NCBI RefSeq assembly: GCF_963966145.1
Contig: NC_091047.1
Location: forward strand, 13,640,001-13,704,000
Reading direction: 5' to 3'
Source of the DNA: Tenebrio molitor
Lineage: Eukaryota > Arthropoda > Insecta > Coleoptera > Tenebrionidae
DNA: 64,000 bases
In this document: positions 46,371 through 57,161 of the stretch, one piece after another
How the letters are laid out: every line of letters starts with the position of its first letter
How positions within the stretch are numbered: position 1 is the first letter of the stretch
Program-made: the position numbers and the translations under genes
The notes under the pieces: generated by a model
Told to the model about the DNA's origin: nothing
Seen by the model: only the letters and a program-made list of their open reading frames with translations
The model's database searches: none

Positions 46371-46559
46371 TTGTTGTTAGATCGTTATTAATTGTTATAT
46401 AATTACTACTTTGTACTTTCGTGCTTGTTAAACGCGCTAATTGAGAAAAACTTCATTTCGACATTTGCTCAATTTAAATCATTTCCTCATTTAAATTCAT
46501 AAAGCGTACAGTATTATTACTTAGAAACTGTGTTAATTAGTATATTTATCTACTTTTAT

Positions 46560-46565
46560 AATAAA
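46560..46565 (+). terminator. Polyadenylation signal of the cuticle-type gene
   Basis: AATAAA lies 190 bp after the stop codon, followed within 25 bp by a T-rich stretch. Confidence 0.6.
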
Positions 46566-46570
46566 TCATT

Positions 46571-48369
46571 TCTACGTCCAACTGCGTTTTATTATTCTGG
46601 AATAGTTATACTGGAGCAGTATGTGTTTATGTAGAAAGCGCCGACTCAAATCGAAAGTAATATTACTTAATTAGTAATGTGGTGCTTATAATAATATACG
46701 TTAGTGAATATAGAAAGTTCACATTCAGATTCTAGAACAAATGTTTAGCTAATGCGTATTTTTCAACGCAGATACGTGCACTTCAGTTCAGAACAGTTGC
46801 GGAGAAAGTAAAAGAAGATGACGGTTATTCAACACCGTCCGTTTAATATCACACTAGGACATGATTTCGCGGCGACTTTAGAAACTGAACACATGTCACT
46901 CGTCAATCTTTACAATCAAAGCGCCGTCAGATATTGCAATCTTTAAAATCAAGTGTTGGAACTTGACATAGATCTGAAAATACGCAATCACAAGAGGAAA
47001 AAGTAGGTACCTTTCGACTACAAAAATATTATTTCAAATTTATGTAAGGCAATCCATTTGCTTACTTATACTCATTTAGTAAGTAAACAGTTCTTGTTTA
47101 AGAACTACTGCAATATACAGGTGATTATAATTATTATCTAAATGTCCCGCATTTCCCTCTAGTTAGCACCGAACAGCCAACAACTTACAATTCATGCATT
47201 GTTCTGTAAAAGTATTACTTTCAATGAAAGTTTCAAGTAAGATAAAACTGTGTTGTGCTTTAGTTTTTTTGAAAAGGTGAAACGTGTGTAATTGTACATA
47301 ATATGTAGATTGAAAGTTGCACATCGCACAATAACAATGCGATTGTAAGACAAAAATTTCGGATTTCATTAATTCTTGCCGGGTTTGTAAACAGATAAAC
47401 AGAATTATTGCACTCGCCGTTCAGTAAAACGGAAACAAATTAGAAATTCTAATTAAGGAAAAGGAATATCAAATTAGACAAAAAAAGATATCAAATGAAC
47501 GTGATTTGTGAAACGATTTAAGTAGGTACCTCAGGCGAAATTTATCGTTCTTCGTCAGTTTACGATATCACTTTCTTTTTAAACATAGTGTTTCAATATG
47601 CTGTTTAATTATTATGTTAATTTTTGAAATAAAATATATTAATATCGGGATTTCAATAAAAGTCATTTAAGTATTTAACTTTTCTCCAGATGAAAAATAA
47701 AGTGTTAAGGTTCAAACAGAAATCTTTATTTAAAAAGTAGTAAAAAGGAATTGTAAAAGCAAAGGCAACCTTTTCGATATTGTTTTAATTTCCATCTGGA
47801 AAAAGTACCACCAGCGGTACAACTGAATTTAATTGAAAATAATTTATTTTTATCGTAGAAAACGGTTACTTTTTACTGCTCTATTGGTTTCTGATCCAGA
47901 GATTGGATAAAATAACGTCTGTACATAAATAAACAGACAATTTCTGAAAGAGAGAATTAAAAGCTTTGAAACAAATGGGACGTTGAAATTTGCTATTACC
48001 TCAACTTGGAGCTTAAGCTATCTGTAGCTTTTGGAATTATAATCTTGGTGCAATCCGTTATTACAAGATTTCTCTTATTTTAATAGTTATTTACATAAAA
48101 GTCAGGAAAATCTCACATTACTGAAGAGAAGCTAAATTGAAATATGAGGCACTTTGTGCCGAGTATTTTAAAGCTCCGAGTCAAGTAAGAGATTTTACTG
48201 AAGTGTTTTGTATTAAATTTTTCCGGAAATCGTAAAAAAGACGAAATTTACAAATTTTAGAAAAATTTTTTTCAAATTCCACAAAAGTCAAGTTTGTCAA
48301 TTTTGTTGGCAACTATAGTTACAAAGTAAAAAACATAAAAAAAATATTTTGCGTCTTGTATAGTATATA
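46571..48369. other. Non-coding, AT-rich
   Basis: No gene is supported. Confidence 0.5.
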
Positions 48370-48490
48370 ACGGTATTAGGCCGATATGGGTTATATAACA
48401 GACAAGGTTGAGGTATTGTACAATCGAGGCGGAGCCGAGATTTTATAATCAACCGAGTCTGTTATATCCATATCGGCCGTATGTTGTTTT
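48370..48490. repeat. CpG-cored palindromic repeat
   Basis: GGCCGATATGGGTTATATAA and TTATATCCATATCGGCC are inverted arms around ATCGAGGCGGAGCCGAGAT. A related block with AACGG(C/T)CT words follows at 48596-48690. Confidence 0.65.
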
Positions 48491-48638
48491 ATAGTTTTCT
48501 TTATACCAATAATACTTAACATTTAACGATAATTTATTTGTAAGACTGACATTTCTCTTTACTTCAAAAATTAAATTTTGTTGTCATTTGTGCCGTAACC
48601 GTAGCAACGGCAGCAAAAATAACGGCCTCGGTCTGATA

Positions 48639-48675
48639 ATTTTGAATAACGGTCTATAATTTTGAATAACGGCCT
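48639..48675 (+). repeat. Tandem 19-20-bp duplication
   Basis: ATAATTTTGAATAACGG(T/C)CT is present twice in direct succession, part of the palindrome-associated repeat. Confidence 0.6.
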
Positions 48676-48690
48676 AGACTGTTATAGGTA

Positions 48691-49480
48691 TCATATCAAT
48701 CAAGCATTGAGTACTGATAAATCCTAATAACAGTATGGTATAAAGAAAAAGTCTTTACAGTACTAGTCCGGAAAATTCAATTTTCCTGCGTCTAAATAAG
48801 CAGGAAAATGTTGTTTCCAAGACTATTTCCGGAAAAATACATTGAACTTGCATCATTTTCAGTTTCGATGAGTCAGATAAACATCAGATGAATTTTCAGA
48901 TACATATTTGAGACGAGAAAGTTTAAAATATTGAAAAGTTAAAGGAGAACGAAGTCTCCAGAATACAGTGAGAAGCAGCTGAAAAAAAATCCCTTTAAAG
49001 TGCAAAAAAAATAAACGCATTCTAAACATGTGAAGGTGGTGATTTAAAAAAATTGTGTCTTACATTTGTAGAGTTTCTGATGCTTTTGGGTTTCTAGATG
49101 TTTCTAGATAATAATCACCAAATAATAATAATAATTGTTTAGGTCCAACCCAAGAAGTTCACATTATCCACAAAAAGTGATTGATTAACTAATTCCATTT
49201 ATCTCCGAAATCTCAAAATTTCCTTCCTAATGCTTCCAAGACTTTTGGATAGATTTCAGTGAAAAAATGTATGAGATAAGGTGGAAACCAAGAAATAACA
49301 ACCAGCAGAAACTTCGAATAAAGAACAAAATGAACAAAGTTGATCAATCAGTGATTCAGAATATAATACACAAGGTTTCTGGAAAATCAGGAAAAATACA
49401 GGACTGAAGTCCATTGGGGTTTTGAAGTAGGGAATATGTTGTTCAAATCACTCAAACCAGTAGTCATCACGTGACTAAAA
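48691..49480. other. Non-coding, AT-rich
   Basis: No gene was seen. Confidence 0.5.
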
Positions 49481-49533
49481 AACGCAACAATTAAATGAGA
49501 AGCGATTTGATGAACATAACCTCTGCTTTTCTA

Positions 49534-50157
49534 CAGGGTCATTATAATTAATATACCGTGCGATCCAAAAGTCTTTCTGTCAAGTGGACCATGACAGTGA
49601 AAACGAATGCCGTTGGGCTGCAGCATATTTGGGCATATTTAAATGAAAATTAAAAATATGTTTTATTAGTCTGTCCAAATCCTTTGATATTTTTAATTTC
49701 ACATTTTTTTATTTTATGGTGTAATTATAATAATGTCGTGGCTCACTTGATCTCACTTGATAGAAAGACTTTTGGATCGCTCGGTGCTTAGTTTATCCGA
49801 CTATATTAATTAAATTTTACTCGTACTTGTTAACGCTTAAACAAATTTGCGTAAAAGGTTTGCCTCCGCAATTTAGCTTAATTTAATAATACCTAATAAT
49901 AAATTATTGTAGTCCAAGTTGACGTAAAAACCGAATGTAAAATTTATGGTTACCGTTTACACACAGGAGTTAAATTGGTTGCAAAACAACTATATATTTT
50001 TACAGTCAATCGTTAATTTAGAAAAAAAAAATAAAATCCTCATCACCGCAAAAAATGACATTGACACTGACAAAAACTGACAGTTCACAGTGAGGCGGCA
50101 AAAATTTCATAACATGGGCATGGCTTGCTTCGACTACAATCATTTATAATGACCCTG
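49534..50157. repeat. MITE (CAGGGTCATTATAA family), middle layer of nest
   Basis: CAGGGTCATTATAA and TTATAATGACCCTG are perfect inverted ends, identical to the family at 569-798. The left flank is TA, the right CA. It contains 49556-49784. Confidence 0.7.
49556..49784. repeat. MITE, innermost layer of nest
   Basis: CCGTGCGATCCAAAAGTCTT and AAGACTTTTGGATCGCTCGG are inverted ends about 30 bp long. The left flank is TA and the right TG, so one base of the duplication has drifted. Confidence 0.7.
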
Positions 50158-50315
50158 CACAATATGCTACAGTGCGGGAAAAATCAAACATATTCGAATT
50201 CCATATGACTTTTGATATGCGAGTACGTTCTTTTATAAACACTTTGTAAAGTTTGTCCAGCGAGAGATTGGTTGACATTTAAATGATTAAATTCTACGTA
50301 GAAAAAGTAATACCT

Positions 50316-50319
50316 AGCG
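50316..50319. repeat. Left 4-bp target duplication of the Gypsy element
   Basis: AGCG, repeated at 58435-58438. Four-bp duplications are usual for Ty3/Gypsy integrases. Confidence 0.8.
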
Positions 50320-51592
50320 TGCCACGGTTCAAACTGGCCAGAGGGCACAATACTTGGGCTAGCTCGATCTCAGGGCGCCACTTGCGGCGAAGTCGAGGGT
50401 TCTTTTGGTAGCAGGCCCCGCAAGTAGCCTGCTGACCTGGCCAGGAGAGGTGTTTGAAGTTCGCGAGAACGAAAAGAAACGCACAAAGTGGACGTGGCTG
50501 GACCTAGGCGCTATTCAAACAGGCGAAACCAAAAAAATACAGACGGGCGAGCTGAGGGGGGTAGTATTGATACACACTATGTAGGTGAAAATTGAATGTA
50601 ATTGAAATGACTGTAGTTATATCTGAATTGATATAAATATAAATGTGAATTGATATAAAAATGTACAATAAAAAGGGGTGGAAACTCGGTTCCAGCAATC
50701 CGGCCGAAATAGCTATTTCCGCAGAGCTTTACAATAAGCGAATCTCGCTGATGTCTACGCGGAGATGTTAACAAGGTTATAATGTGATATATATAACAAA
50801 AGTACGCGAGCTATTTCACTTGCTAGATTGAGTTAGTTTGTAAATTGTGATATGGTTAGTAAGATATTTAGAAAAAGGTTAGATAAAATGAAATTGAGTC
50901 GAATAAGAGGGGTGGCTTGCCGGTCTCCAGGAGCAGTCCGCGCTCAGGGGCCGTAGAGGAGCGTGTCCTTTCCCAGTCGTTCGGGGATCTGGTGGCAAAG
51001 TCCTTTGAGCGGAGCTGACGGTTCTAGAGACGAGACTGGAGCCACAGAGGTCTCGGGCGCGTCGACGATGAGCCCGACGCACGGTTTTCTCTTGACCTCG
51101 ACGTAAGACGGTTGGGGTCGAAGTCTAGGGGGTGGAGATGGAGGATTCCCTAGAGGAGTACTACGTGTAGCACATTGTCTACATGAAGACTCACCTATAC
51201 CCTCAGGCAAGGGAAATGCCTCGCAGGAGTCTACTTCGATTGCGTCACGAGCCTTAGCGTTTGGACCAAAATCCTCCCTAAGCGGAGTTGGAAGGGTGCG
51301 CTCAAATTTTCCACACGGAGACGATACAGCACACCATCCACAAGGTTTCGACGAATACGAAGATCCCTGGCACCAGGTAATAAATTGATTTCACTCGAAC
51401 GAAACGGTCCGCAAAGGCACGTGGCACGGTAGATTCAGAAGAGAAAAAAGGTGAGTGAAGATTCTCCTGATAAGATGGAATATTCTCGAAGGAGTCGCGC
51501 GCGCGCTTGTCTTCGCGCTAGCAAAAGAGGGAATTTTGTAGGCAACCAACGATTCCTGAAGAGGTATGTTGGGCGAAAAACCAAGGGTGACA
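50320..51592 (-). repeat. 3' LTR of the Gypsy element
   Basis: In the element's own orientation it begins TGTCACCCTTGG and ends CCGTGGCA (TG...CA). It is the match of 57162-58434. The small frames within it occur in both copies and are not genes. Confidence 0.93.
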
Positions 51593-52439
51593 AGGCCCTC
51601 TTTTCCTCCAAAAGAAAAATTTTTGAAGAAAATTTTTCTTTGAACCTCTGCCAACAAAAAAACAAAAAAATGAGAAGCGGGATGGACTTTTTGGGGTGAA
51701 GCCCGGGGTTTCCACTGACCCAGTACAATGTAGACGTACCAGCCTGAAATTGATGTGAAGCCGTATAGCCGCTTCGACGCTTAAACAGAGCGAATGACTA
51801 CTCCGGTAACAAAGTCTATAAAACAAAATATCTCGAAGAAGAGGTGCGGTGCACATGGCGGTCGAGCGACACACTCGCAAGAGGAACGGAAATGTGGAGA
51901 AAGAAACATAGAGATAAATTGAAAGAAGATCCAACTCAACGACGGTCGTGTCCACCTGCCATGTTCCACTGCAAAATCTTCTCCGACCTGCGCCAACTGC
52001 CAGGAATTTTTCGGTCTCGTGGACCTCGCGATCGGAAGAAAACACTTGGGTCTAGCCTGGTTTTGTGGTGGATTGCTCCCCAAAACCAGCTAGATGTCAA
52101 GACAACAACAAAGACGAAATCGGTAACAAAAAGGAATGTCGAAATTGAGAAACTTGAAGGTGGTGGGTTAGGGTTACAAGGACCGACTAACGGCCAAAAC
52201 CAAACGATAACGATAATGACAACCATACCGACCACGATCTTACTGCACCACGGCAAGGGGGATAAATCCGAGATTTAAAAAAACAAAAATTCAAAACAAA
52301 GTTTAGCTCTTAGAGTCGACCGAGTCGACAGAGGACGCGTTTGATTCGTCTATGACCATAGGGGAGCTTGCCCTATTTATGTGGTTTAGGATGCGCCAGG
52401 GGTGTGGTCATTACAGCCCTAACACAATGTGAAATTTAC
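51593..52439 (-). other. Non-coding 3' region of the Gypsy element
   Basis: About 850 bp between the pol stop and the 3' LTR. Overlapping frames on both strands exist, but none starts soundly or resembles an envelope; one runs into the LTR. A spliced accessory product cannot be excluded. Confidence 0.5.
51596..51609 (-). promoter_or_regulatory. Polypurine tract of the Gypsy element
   Basis: On the minus strand GGAGGAAAAGAGGG lies three bases before the 3' LTR; it would prime plus-strand DNA synthesis. Confidence 0.75.
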
Positions 52440-55400
52440 TTATGTGACATCATCATAGGGATCTCGAACAGGTTTTAGGTCTTGGACGTGCCAATGGCCT
52501 CTTTTAGTACCGGTATCGTCTGTCAGCTCATACGTTCCGTAACCGATTTTCCGGGCGATTTTGAACGGGCCAACGAATTTCGGACCTAATTTGGCGGTGT
52601 AGTGGCCAACCGCGTCCGAGAGACTTTTGTCTCGGCGCCATACCAACTGTCCGGGCTGGTAGTCCACGGGACGCCTGCGTAAGTCATAGACTCGTTTGTT
52701 TTTCTCGTGCGCAGTTTGGAGTCGGTTTGCGATTTCTCCAAAGAGTTTCTGGAAACCTAGCTGACGCTTTTGAACAAAGTCCTCTAATCGCGGGTCCGCG
52801 GGAGATAGTGGATGATAGTGTTCGCTACCCAAGACTTTGTGCTCGCGCCCGAAATTTGCGAAGTACGGACTGTATCCAGTGGTTTCGTGGCATGCTGTGC
52901 GAATCGCACAACCGATTGCGGCCAAATGGTCGGACCAGTGGCGATGATCGGACTTGATGTACGTGGCGATCATGGTCTTGACCACTCTATTCGTTCGTTC
53001 GGTCGGATCGGCACGGGGATAGTGATGGGGCGTATACTGTATTTTGACTTCGTACCTCTCGCACAACGCTCGAAAAGATCTGCCTCTCAATTGCGTGCCG
53101 TTGTCGCAAATCAACATTCGGGGGGTGCCGTATACCAAGAAGATTTGTTCTTCAACGCATTTGGTGAGCGCTTTGGCTGTCGCCGATCGCATAGGAAACG
53201 TCAGAACATACTTCGTGAAATAATCGGTGACGACCAGCGCGTACACGTAACCCTGCGCAGAACGCGGAAATGGGCCGATAAAATCCAAGCTTATCAATTC
53301 CCATGGCGCGGTAGGGGCGACACGTTTTCCCATCAGACCAGCTGGAGGTTTCTGCTCCACTTTGTGCTGAGCACAGTCTTTGCAACCGACAACGTAACGC
53401 ACTACGTCGGCTTTCATTTTAGGCCAATAGTACCTAGTCCGGATTTTCTGAAAGGTCTTGAAGATACCAACGTGTCCGGAAGTGACTTCATCGTGGTAAC
53501 GTCGGAGAATTTTGACGCGATAATCTTTCGGAACGACTCGCTTCCAGTAGTCTCGTTCGAGGGACAGTTCTGGAATTCGACAGCGAGTGTACTTCAACAG
53601 TATTCCGTCCTCGACTCGGTACTGAGGGTATTTGAGAGGTTTTGCCGCGACCTCGGTCCGTAACCGATGATACCACGGGTCTTTAGTATCGCTGAAAGAC
53701 GGATCGAAGTCAGTGACGGCGGTGATCGGAACGGATCGCGACAGCATGTCGGGAACGACGTTGTCCTTGCCGGGACGATGTTTGATCTCAAAATCGTAGG
53801 GTTGGAGGCGTAAGGCCCATCTGGCGAGACGACCTTGAGGGTCTTTCAAGCGATTCAACCACAGTAAACTGTGGTGATCGGTGATCACAACGAAATGGAC
53901 TCCCTCCAGATAATGGCGTAATTTTTCGACAGCCCAGATGACGCAAAGGCATTCTCGTTCCGTCGTGGACAGGTTCCGTTCCGCACGGGTTAGCGATCGC
54001 GATAGGTAGGAGATGGGTTTCTCCCCGTCATCAAAAGTTTGCGTCAACACGGCACCAAGACCGTACGAAGAGGCGTCACACTGCACAACGAACTGTCGCG
54101 AAAAATCTGGAGAAGACAGGATCGGCGCGGAAATGAGCAGTTCTTTCACCCGAACGAAAGCCGAAGAACACTCTTCAGTCCACGAAAATGGGACGCCCTT
54201 GCGAGTCAATTGCGCAAGAGGAGCGATAACGGAAGCGAAATGAGGTACGAAACGGCGATACCAACTGGCAGTACCGACGAAGCGACGGACGTCAGAGACG
54301 TTCTTTGGTTCCGGGATCTTGAGAATTGCTTCCACCTTAGCGGTGTCTGGTCTCACGCCGTTGCTATCGACCAGGTGACCGAGATAACGTAATTCGGCGC
54401 GACAGAATTGACTCTTCTCCCAGTTACACGTTATACCGGCGTCACGGAGACGATCGAATATCTGTCTTAGGACACGAATGTGAGTGTCGAAGTCGGAAGA
54501 GGTGACCACAATGTCGTCCATGTATACGAAGACGTAGGGCTGGAGGTCAGCACCTACGACGGAGTCGATGATGCGCTGCCAGGTGGCCGGCGAATTTATT
54601 AAACCGAACGGCATTCTTTTGAAGTGGTACAGTCCCCGTCCCGGGACAGTAAATGCGGTAAATTCCCGATGTTCTGGAGCGACCTCAACTTGCCAAAAGG
54701 CACTCTTGATGTCGAGCGAACTCATATAACGGCAATCGCGTAGCTGGTCCAAAATTGAAGATATGTACGGGAGCGGGTAAGCGTCTGGCTTCGTAACGGA
54801 ATTTAATTTTCGGTAATCCACACAAAAACGATACGATCCGTCCTTCTTGGGGACTAAACAAACTGGTGAAGACCAAGCGCTTCGTGAAGGTTCGATTATT
54901 CCCTCCCGTAACATTTCCTCAACTTCGGTGTCGATTATCTTTTGCTTCGCGGGCGAAACGGGATAATACCTCTGCTTTATGGGGCGGACGTCCGAAGATA
55001 TTTCTATGCGATGTTGTACCTCTTTCACTTTCCCGATACGCGCAGGCTGTAGTTGCGACTGTGTCCGGATCAACGATCCCAGCACGGACTTTTGTTGCGG
55101 GGTCAGAGATGACTGGTCGAGTAATCCGGAGACGTCTCCCAGAGGTGCAACTCTTACGGTCTGGCTCAAGTCCGAGGAAAAATACCAGACGTCTTTGCTT
55201 AAGTCGGGGACGACCTCCATTGTCTTCCAGAAATCCTTTCCCAACAACAACCCTTCTGTCAGATCGGGTACTACGTGTATCTCTACGAGTCGAACTTTCC
55301 CCAACAGATCAATCGGAGCCCGAACAGAACCTAGGCTTTTGCAAATTCGACCGTCGGCGACCGTGCAGTCAGCGACGCTTGGTTGGAGAGGTAAACCCAA

Positions 55401-55631
55401 GTTCTGCAATTTTCGCCAACCGACACCGCCCATGACGGTACGCGAAGCGCCAGAGTCGAGCAACCCGAGAAAAGGAGTTCCCGCGATCTTTACTCTTAGG
55501 AATGGACGCTCATCGCCGTGTAAATGCGAGAGGACGTAGTCGAGGATGATTCCGGTGCGGTCGATATTAGAAGGAGAACCGGAGGAATGCTCACGACCAT
55601 CTACTTCCTCCGTGTCCCGTTTCCCGAACAC
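52440..55631 (-). CDS. pol: Gypsy pol: protease, reverse transcriptase, RNase H, integrase
   Basis: The frame holds 1063 residues in the order typical of Ty3/Gypsy. Aspartic protease: LLDSGAS (57-63). Reverse transcriptase: KKDGSYRFCVDYRKLN (262-277), DIKSAFWQ, and catalytic YMDD (370-373). RNase H: CDASSYGLGAVL (518-529), TERE (557-560), ITDHHSL (583-589). Integrase: His713/His720/Cys750/Cys753 zinc finger, then the D,D-35-E triad at Asp783, Asp843 and Glu878. The C-terminus lacks a chromodomain. All inspected catalytic residues are present. The frame has no ATG of its own at the beginning and overlaps the end of gag in the -1 frame, so it should be made as a Gag-Pol fusion by ribosomal slippage at 55619-55625; residue numbers here count from the GTG at 55631. 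Confidence 0.95.
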   Translation of the reverse strand: MFGKRDTEEVDGREHSSGSPSNIDRTGIILDYVLSHLHGDERPFLRVKIAGTPFLGLLDSGASRTVMGGVGWRKLQNLGLPLQPSVADCTVADGRICKSLGSVRAPIDLLGKVRLVEIHVVPDLTEGLLLGKDFWKTMEVVPDLSKDVWYFSSDLSQTVRVAPLGDVSGLLDQSSLTPQQKSVLGSLIRTQSQLQPARIGKVKEVQHRIEISSDVRPIKQRYYPVSPAKQKIIDTEVEEMLREGIIEPSRSAWSSPVCLVPKKDGSYRFCVDYRKLNSVTKPDAYPLPYISSILDQLRDCRYMSSLDIKSAFWQVEVAPEHREFTAFTVPGRGLYHFKRMPFGLINSPATWQRIIDSVVGADLQPYVFVYMDDIVVTSSDFDTHIRVLRQIFDRLRDAGITCNWEKSQFCRAELRYLGHLVDSNGVRPDTAKVEAILKIPEPKNVSDVRRFVGTASWYRRFVPHFASVIAPLAQLTRKGVPFSWTEECSSAFVRVKELLISAPILSSPDFSRQFVVQCDASSYGLGAVLTQTFDDGEKPISYLSRSLTRAERNLSTTERECLCVIWAVEKLRHYLEGVHFVVITDHHSLLWLNRLKDPQGRLARWALRLQPYDFEIKHRPGKDNVVPDMLSRSVPITAVTDFDPSFSDTKDPWYHRLRTEVAAKPLKYPQYRVEDGILLKYTRCRIPELSLERDYWKRVVPKDYRVKILRRYHDEVTSGHVGIFKTFQKIRTRYYWPKMKADVVRYVVGCKDCAQHKVEQKPPAGLMGKRVAPTAPWELISLDFIGPFPRSAQGYVYALVVTDYFTKYVLTFPMRSATAKALTKCVEEQIFLVYGTPRMLICDNGTQLRGRSFRALCERYEVKIQYTPHHYPRADPTERTNRVVKTMIATYIKSDHRHWSDHLAAIGCAIRTACHETTGYSPYFANFGREHKVLGSEHYHPLSPADPRLEDFVQKRQLGFQKLFGEIANRLQTAHEKNKRVYDLRRRPVDYQPGQLVWRRDKSLSDAVGHYTAKLGPKFVGPFKIARKIGYGTYELTDDTGTKRGHWHVQDLKPVRDPYDDVT

Positions 55632-56935
55632 TTACCGCACGTGGCAACGGTGCAATCCGGAGCACCACATCGGTAGCAAAATTTCTTCCGGGGTTCAGCG
55701 CACGAACGGAAAGAATGGTTGGGCTTGCCGCAGTTCCAACACTTTCCCGATATGGCCTTCACGGGCCGGACGTCGAGAGAATTGGGGGTGGAGCTCTTCG
55801 CCGAAGAGGCCTCCACTTGGACGTATGCGAGGTCAGGTTCTAGACAAATCTGTCCGCGGCGGCGCGTTGGCTGAACGTAGCACTCGACGGATGCTTTTCT
55901 GGCTTCCAATAGCCTACTCGCCTCGAGCAACTGATCGCGAGACGTGATCGGAGAGAGACCCAGTTGATTTTGGTAATATGGGGCCAGATTCTTTAAGATG
56001 ATTTTAAGACGCGTAGCCTCCGGAACTCTGACTGTCACCCGATCAAACAAGTTGTCCATCACTGCAGCGAACATCGCGATGCTCTCATCCGGACCCTGAG
56101 TTCGGCGACGAATTTCCTCAAACAGCCTGTCGTTATAATCAGCGGGCTGAAACTGATTCCGCAACAAAGCTACCAAGGAGCGCCAGTCGTAAGCGTTTCG
56201 ACGAACGGAGCGGAACCACGTCAAAGCTCGTCCTTCGAATAAGTCATTTGCCGATTGGAATAATTCCTCCTCCGTGACGTTTCGCGAGACACGCAACTCT
56301 TCGACTCTCATTAGGAAAGCGCTTAACGAAAGGCGAGAGTCCTCACCGGAGAATTTGAGGTTCCACTTGTAAACCGGAACACTAGGTGCCCTAAACGAGG
56401 TGTCGCCTCGCGCGAAAGAAGTAGCGGCGGTAGGTGATGTCTCGACATCGGAGTCTTCTCCGCTATCAACGTTTAGCAAACTGACATCTAACGCTCCTAG
56501 AGACTGATCGGCGGTAGCATGTCTAACCTTGTATTCCATGTCGGAATTCGAGTTGAGTAAGGACACTACTATCTTCGAAATGGCTGACTGATTAACGGTC
56601 TCGGCAGACCTAACCGTATTCGCCCGTCCCAAAGCACACGCTAATTTTGACAGGATTTTCTTGCGACCGGTTTCTGAAATTCCGTCGAAATCGTCCACGA
56701 GAGCTTTAATTTCCTCCGCTTTCTGAGTGAGGGCGGCAAGATCTTCCGCAACGGTAAACGGATGAGCCGGATAACTGAGTGGATTGGGACCACGCTCCAT
56801 ACGCAACAAGTTCCGCAAGGTTTTCCGCATCTGTTCTACGGTTCCCACTTCGGTTAACCCTCTAACAGCTAATTCGTAAACCAGCTCGTCTTGAGCCAAA
56901 CGGTTCACTTCGTACTGCAGACTAGCCATGTTCAA
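55601..56935 (-). CDS. gag: Gypsy gag: capsid/nucleocapsid
   Basis: 444 residues from an ATG shortly after the leader. The middle part (about residues 190-350) has the Trp/Phe-rich pattern of a retrotransposon capsid (WFRSVRRNAYDWRSL, LLRNQFQPADYNDRLFEEI). Near residue 399 a zinc knuckle Cys-x2-Cys-x4-His-x4-Cys (CWNCGKPNHSFRSC) is followed by a second Cys-rich knuckle without the histidine (CYRCGAPDCTVATC). It should assemble particles and package the element RNA. The last codons overlap pol and carry the slippery heptamer. Confidence 0.92.
   Translation of the reverse strand: MNMASLQYEVNRLAQDELVYELAVRGLTEVGTVEQMRKTLRNLLRMERGPNPLSYPAHPFTVAEDLAALTQKAEEIKALVDDFDGISETGRKKILSKLACALGRANTVRSAETVNQSAISKIVVSLLNSNSDMEYKVRHATADQSLGALDVSLLNVDSGEDSDVETSPTAATSFARGDTSFRAPSVPVYKWNLKFSGEDSRLSLSAFLMRVEELRVSRNVTEEELFQSANDLFEGRALTWFRSVRRNAYDWRSLVALLRNQFQPADYNDRLFEEIRRRTQGPDESIAMFAAVMDNLFDRVTVRVPEATRLKIILKNLAPYYQNQLGLSPITSRDQLLEASRLLEARKASVECYVQPTRRRGQICLEPDLAYVQVEASSAKSSTPNSLDVRPVKAISGKCWNCGKPNHSFRSCAEPRKKFCYRCGAPDCTVATCGKCSGNGTRRK
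55619..55625 (-). promoter_or_regulatory. -1 ribosomal frameshift heptamer (GGGAAAC)
   Basis: In the gag frame the sequence reads ..G GGA AAC.., the X XXY YYZ form of a -1 slippery site. Slippage gives GGG AAA and continues in the pol frame; gag would otherwise stop at 55601-55603. Downstream structure was not evaluated. Confidence 0.8.
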
Positions 56936-57137
56936 CGGAAGTTTGACTCCGTTTCCCGAACCGAAATAAATAGAGTGACAGAGTCACGTCAGAGCCAAGA
57001 GAAAATGGAGATAGTTAGAAATCGAACTGAATATCAATAGTAAGTATCAAACACCCTATCAGCTCGTCACTTTTATTCGCCTGAAGTAAGGTAAATCAAA
57101 ATTGAAAATCGAAAACTGAGAATAATCGCCTCGAGCC

Positions 57138-57153
57138 AACACGTTGGGCGCCA
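57138..57153 (-). promoter_or_regulatory. Primer-binding site of the Gypsy element
   Basis: On the minus strand TGGCGCCCAACGTG begins eight bases inside the 5' LTR. TGG is complementary to the CCA end of a tRNA. The particular tRNA cannot be fixed from this window. Confidence 0.75.
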
Positions 57154-57161
57154 AAATATTA

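Larger units (their letters stand above)
49481..50247. repeat. Interrupted copy of the CAAAGTGTCT-family MITE
   Basis: Sequence just left of 49534 (ACATAACCTCTG) and 50159-50247 (CAATATGCTAC, CATATTCGAATTCC, ending AAACACTTTG before TA) correspond to consecutive parts of the element at 15308-15895 (15786-15895). The intervening 49534-50157 MITE therefore landed inside this copy. Its left terminus was not found. Confidence 0.55.

Noticed and set aside
50504..51210. Small frames in the LTRs (repeated at 57346-58052)
   Set aside because: Duplicated only because the LTRs are duplicated; no protein-like features.
51518..52045. Possible envelope gene in the 3' part of the Gypsy element
   Set aside because: The frame runs into the LTR, overlaps other open frames, and shows no signal peptide, furin-type site or transmembrane arrangement.
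52812..53663. 283-codon plus-strand frame opposite pol
   Set aside because: Antisense shadow of a real, motif-complete pol frame.
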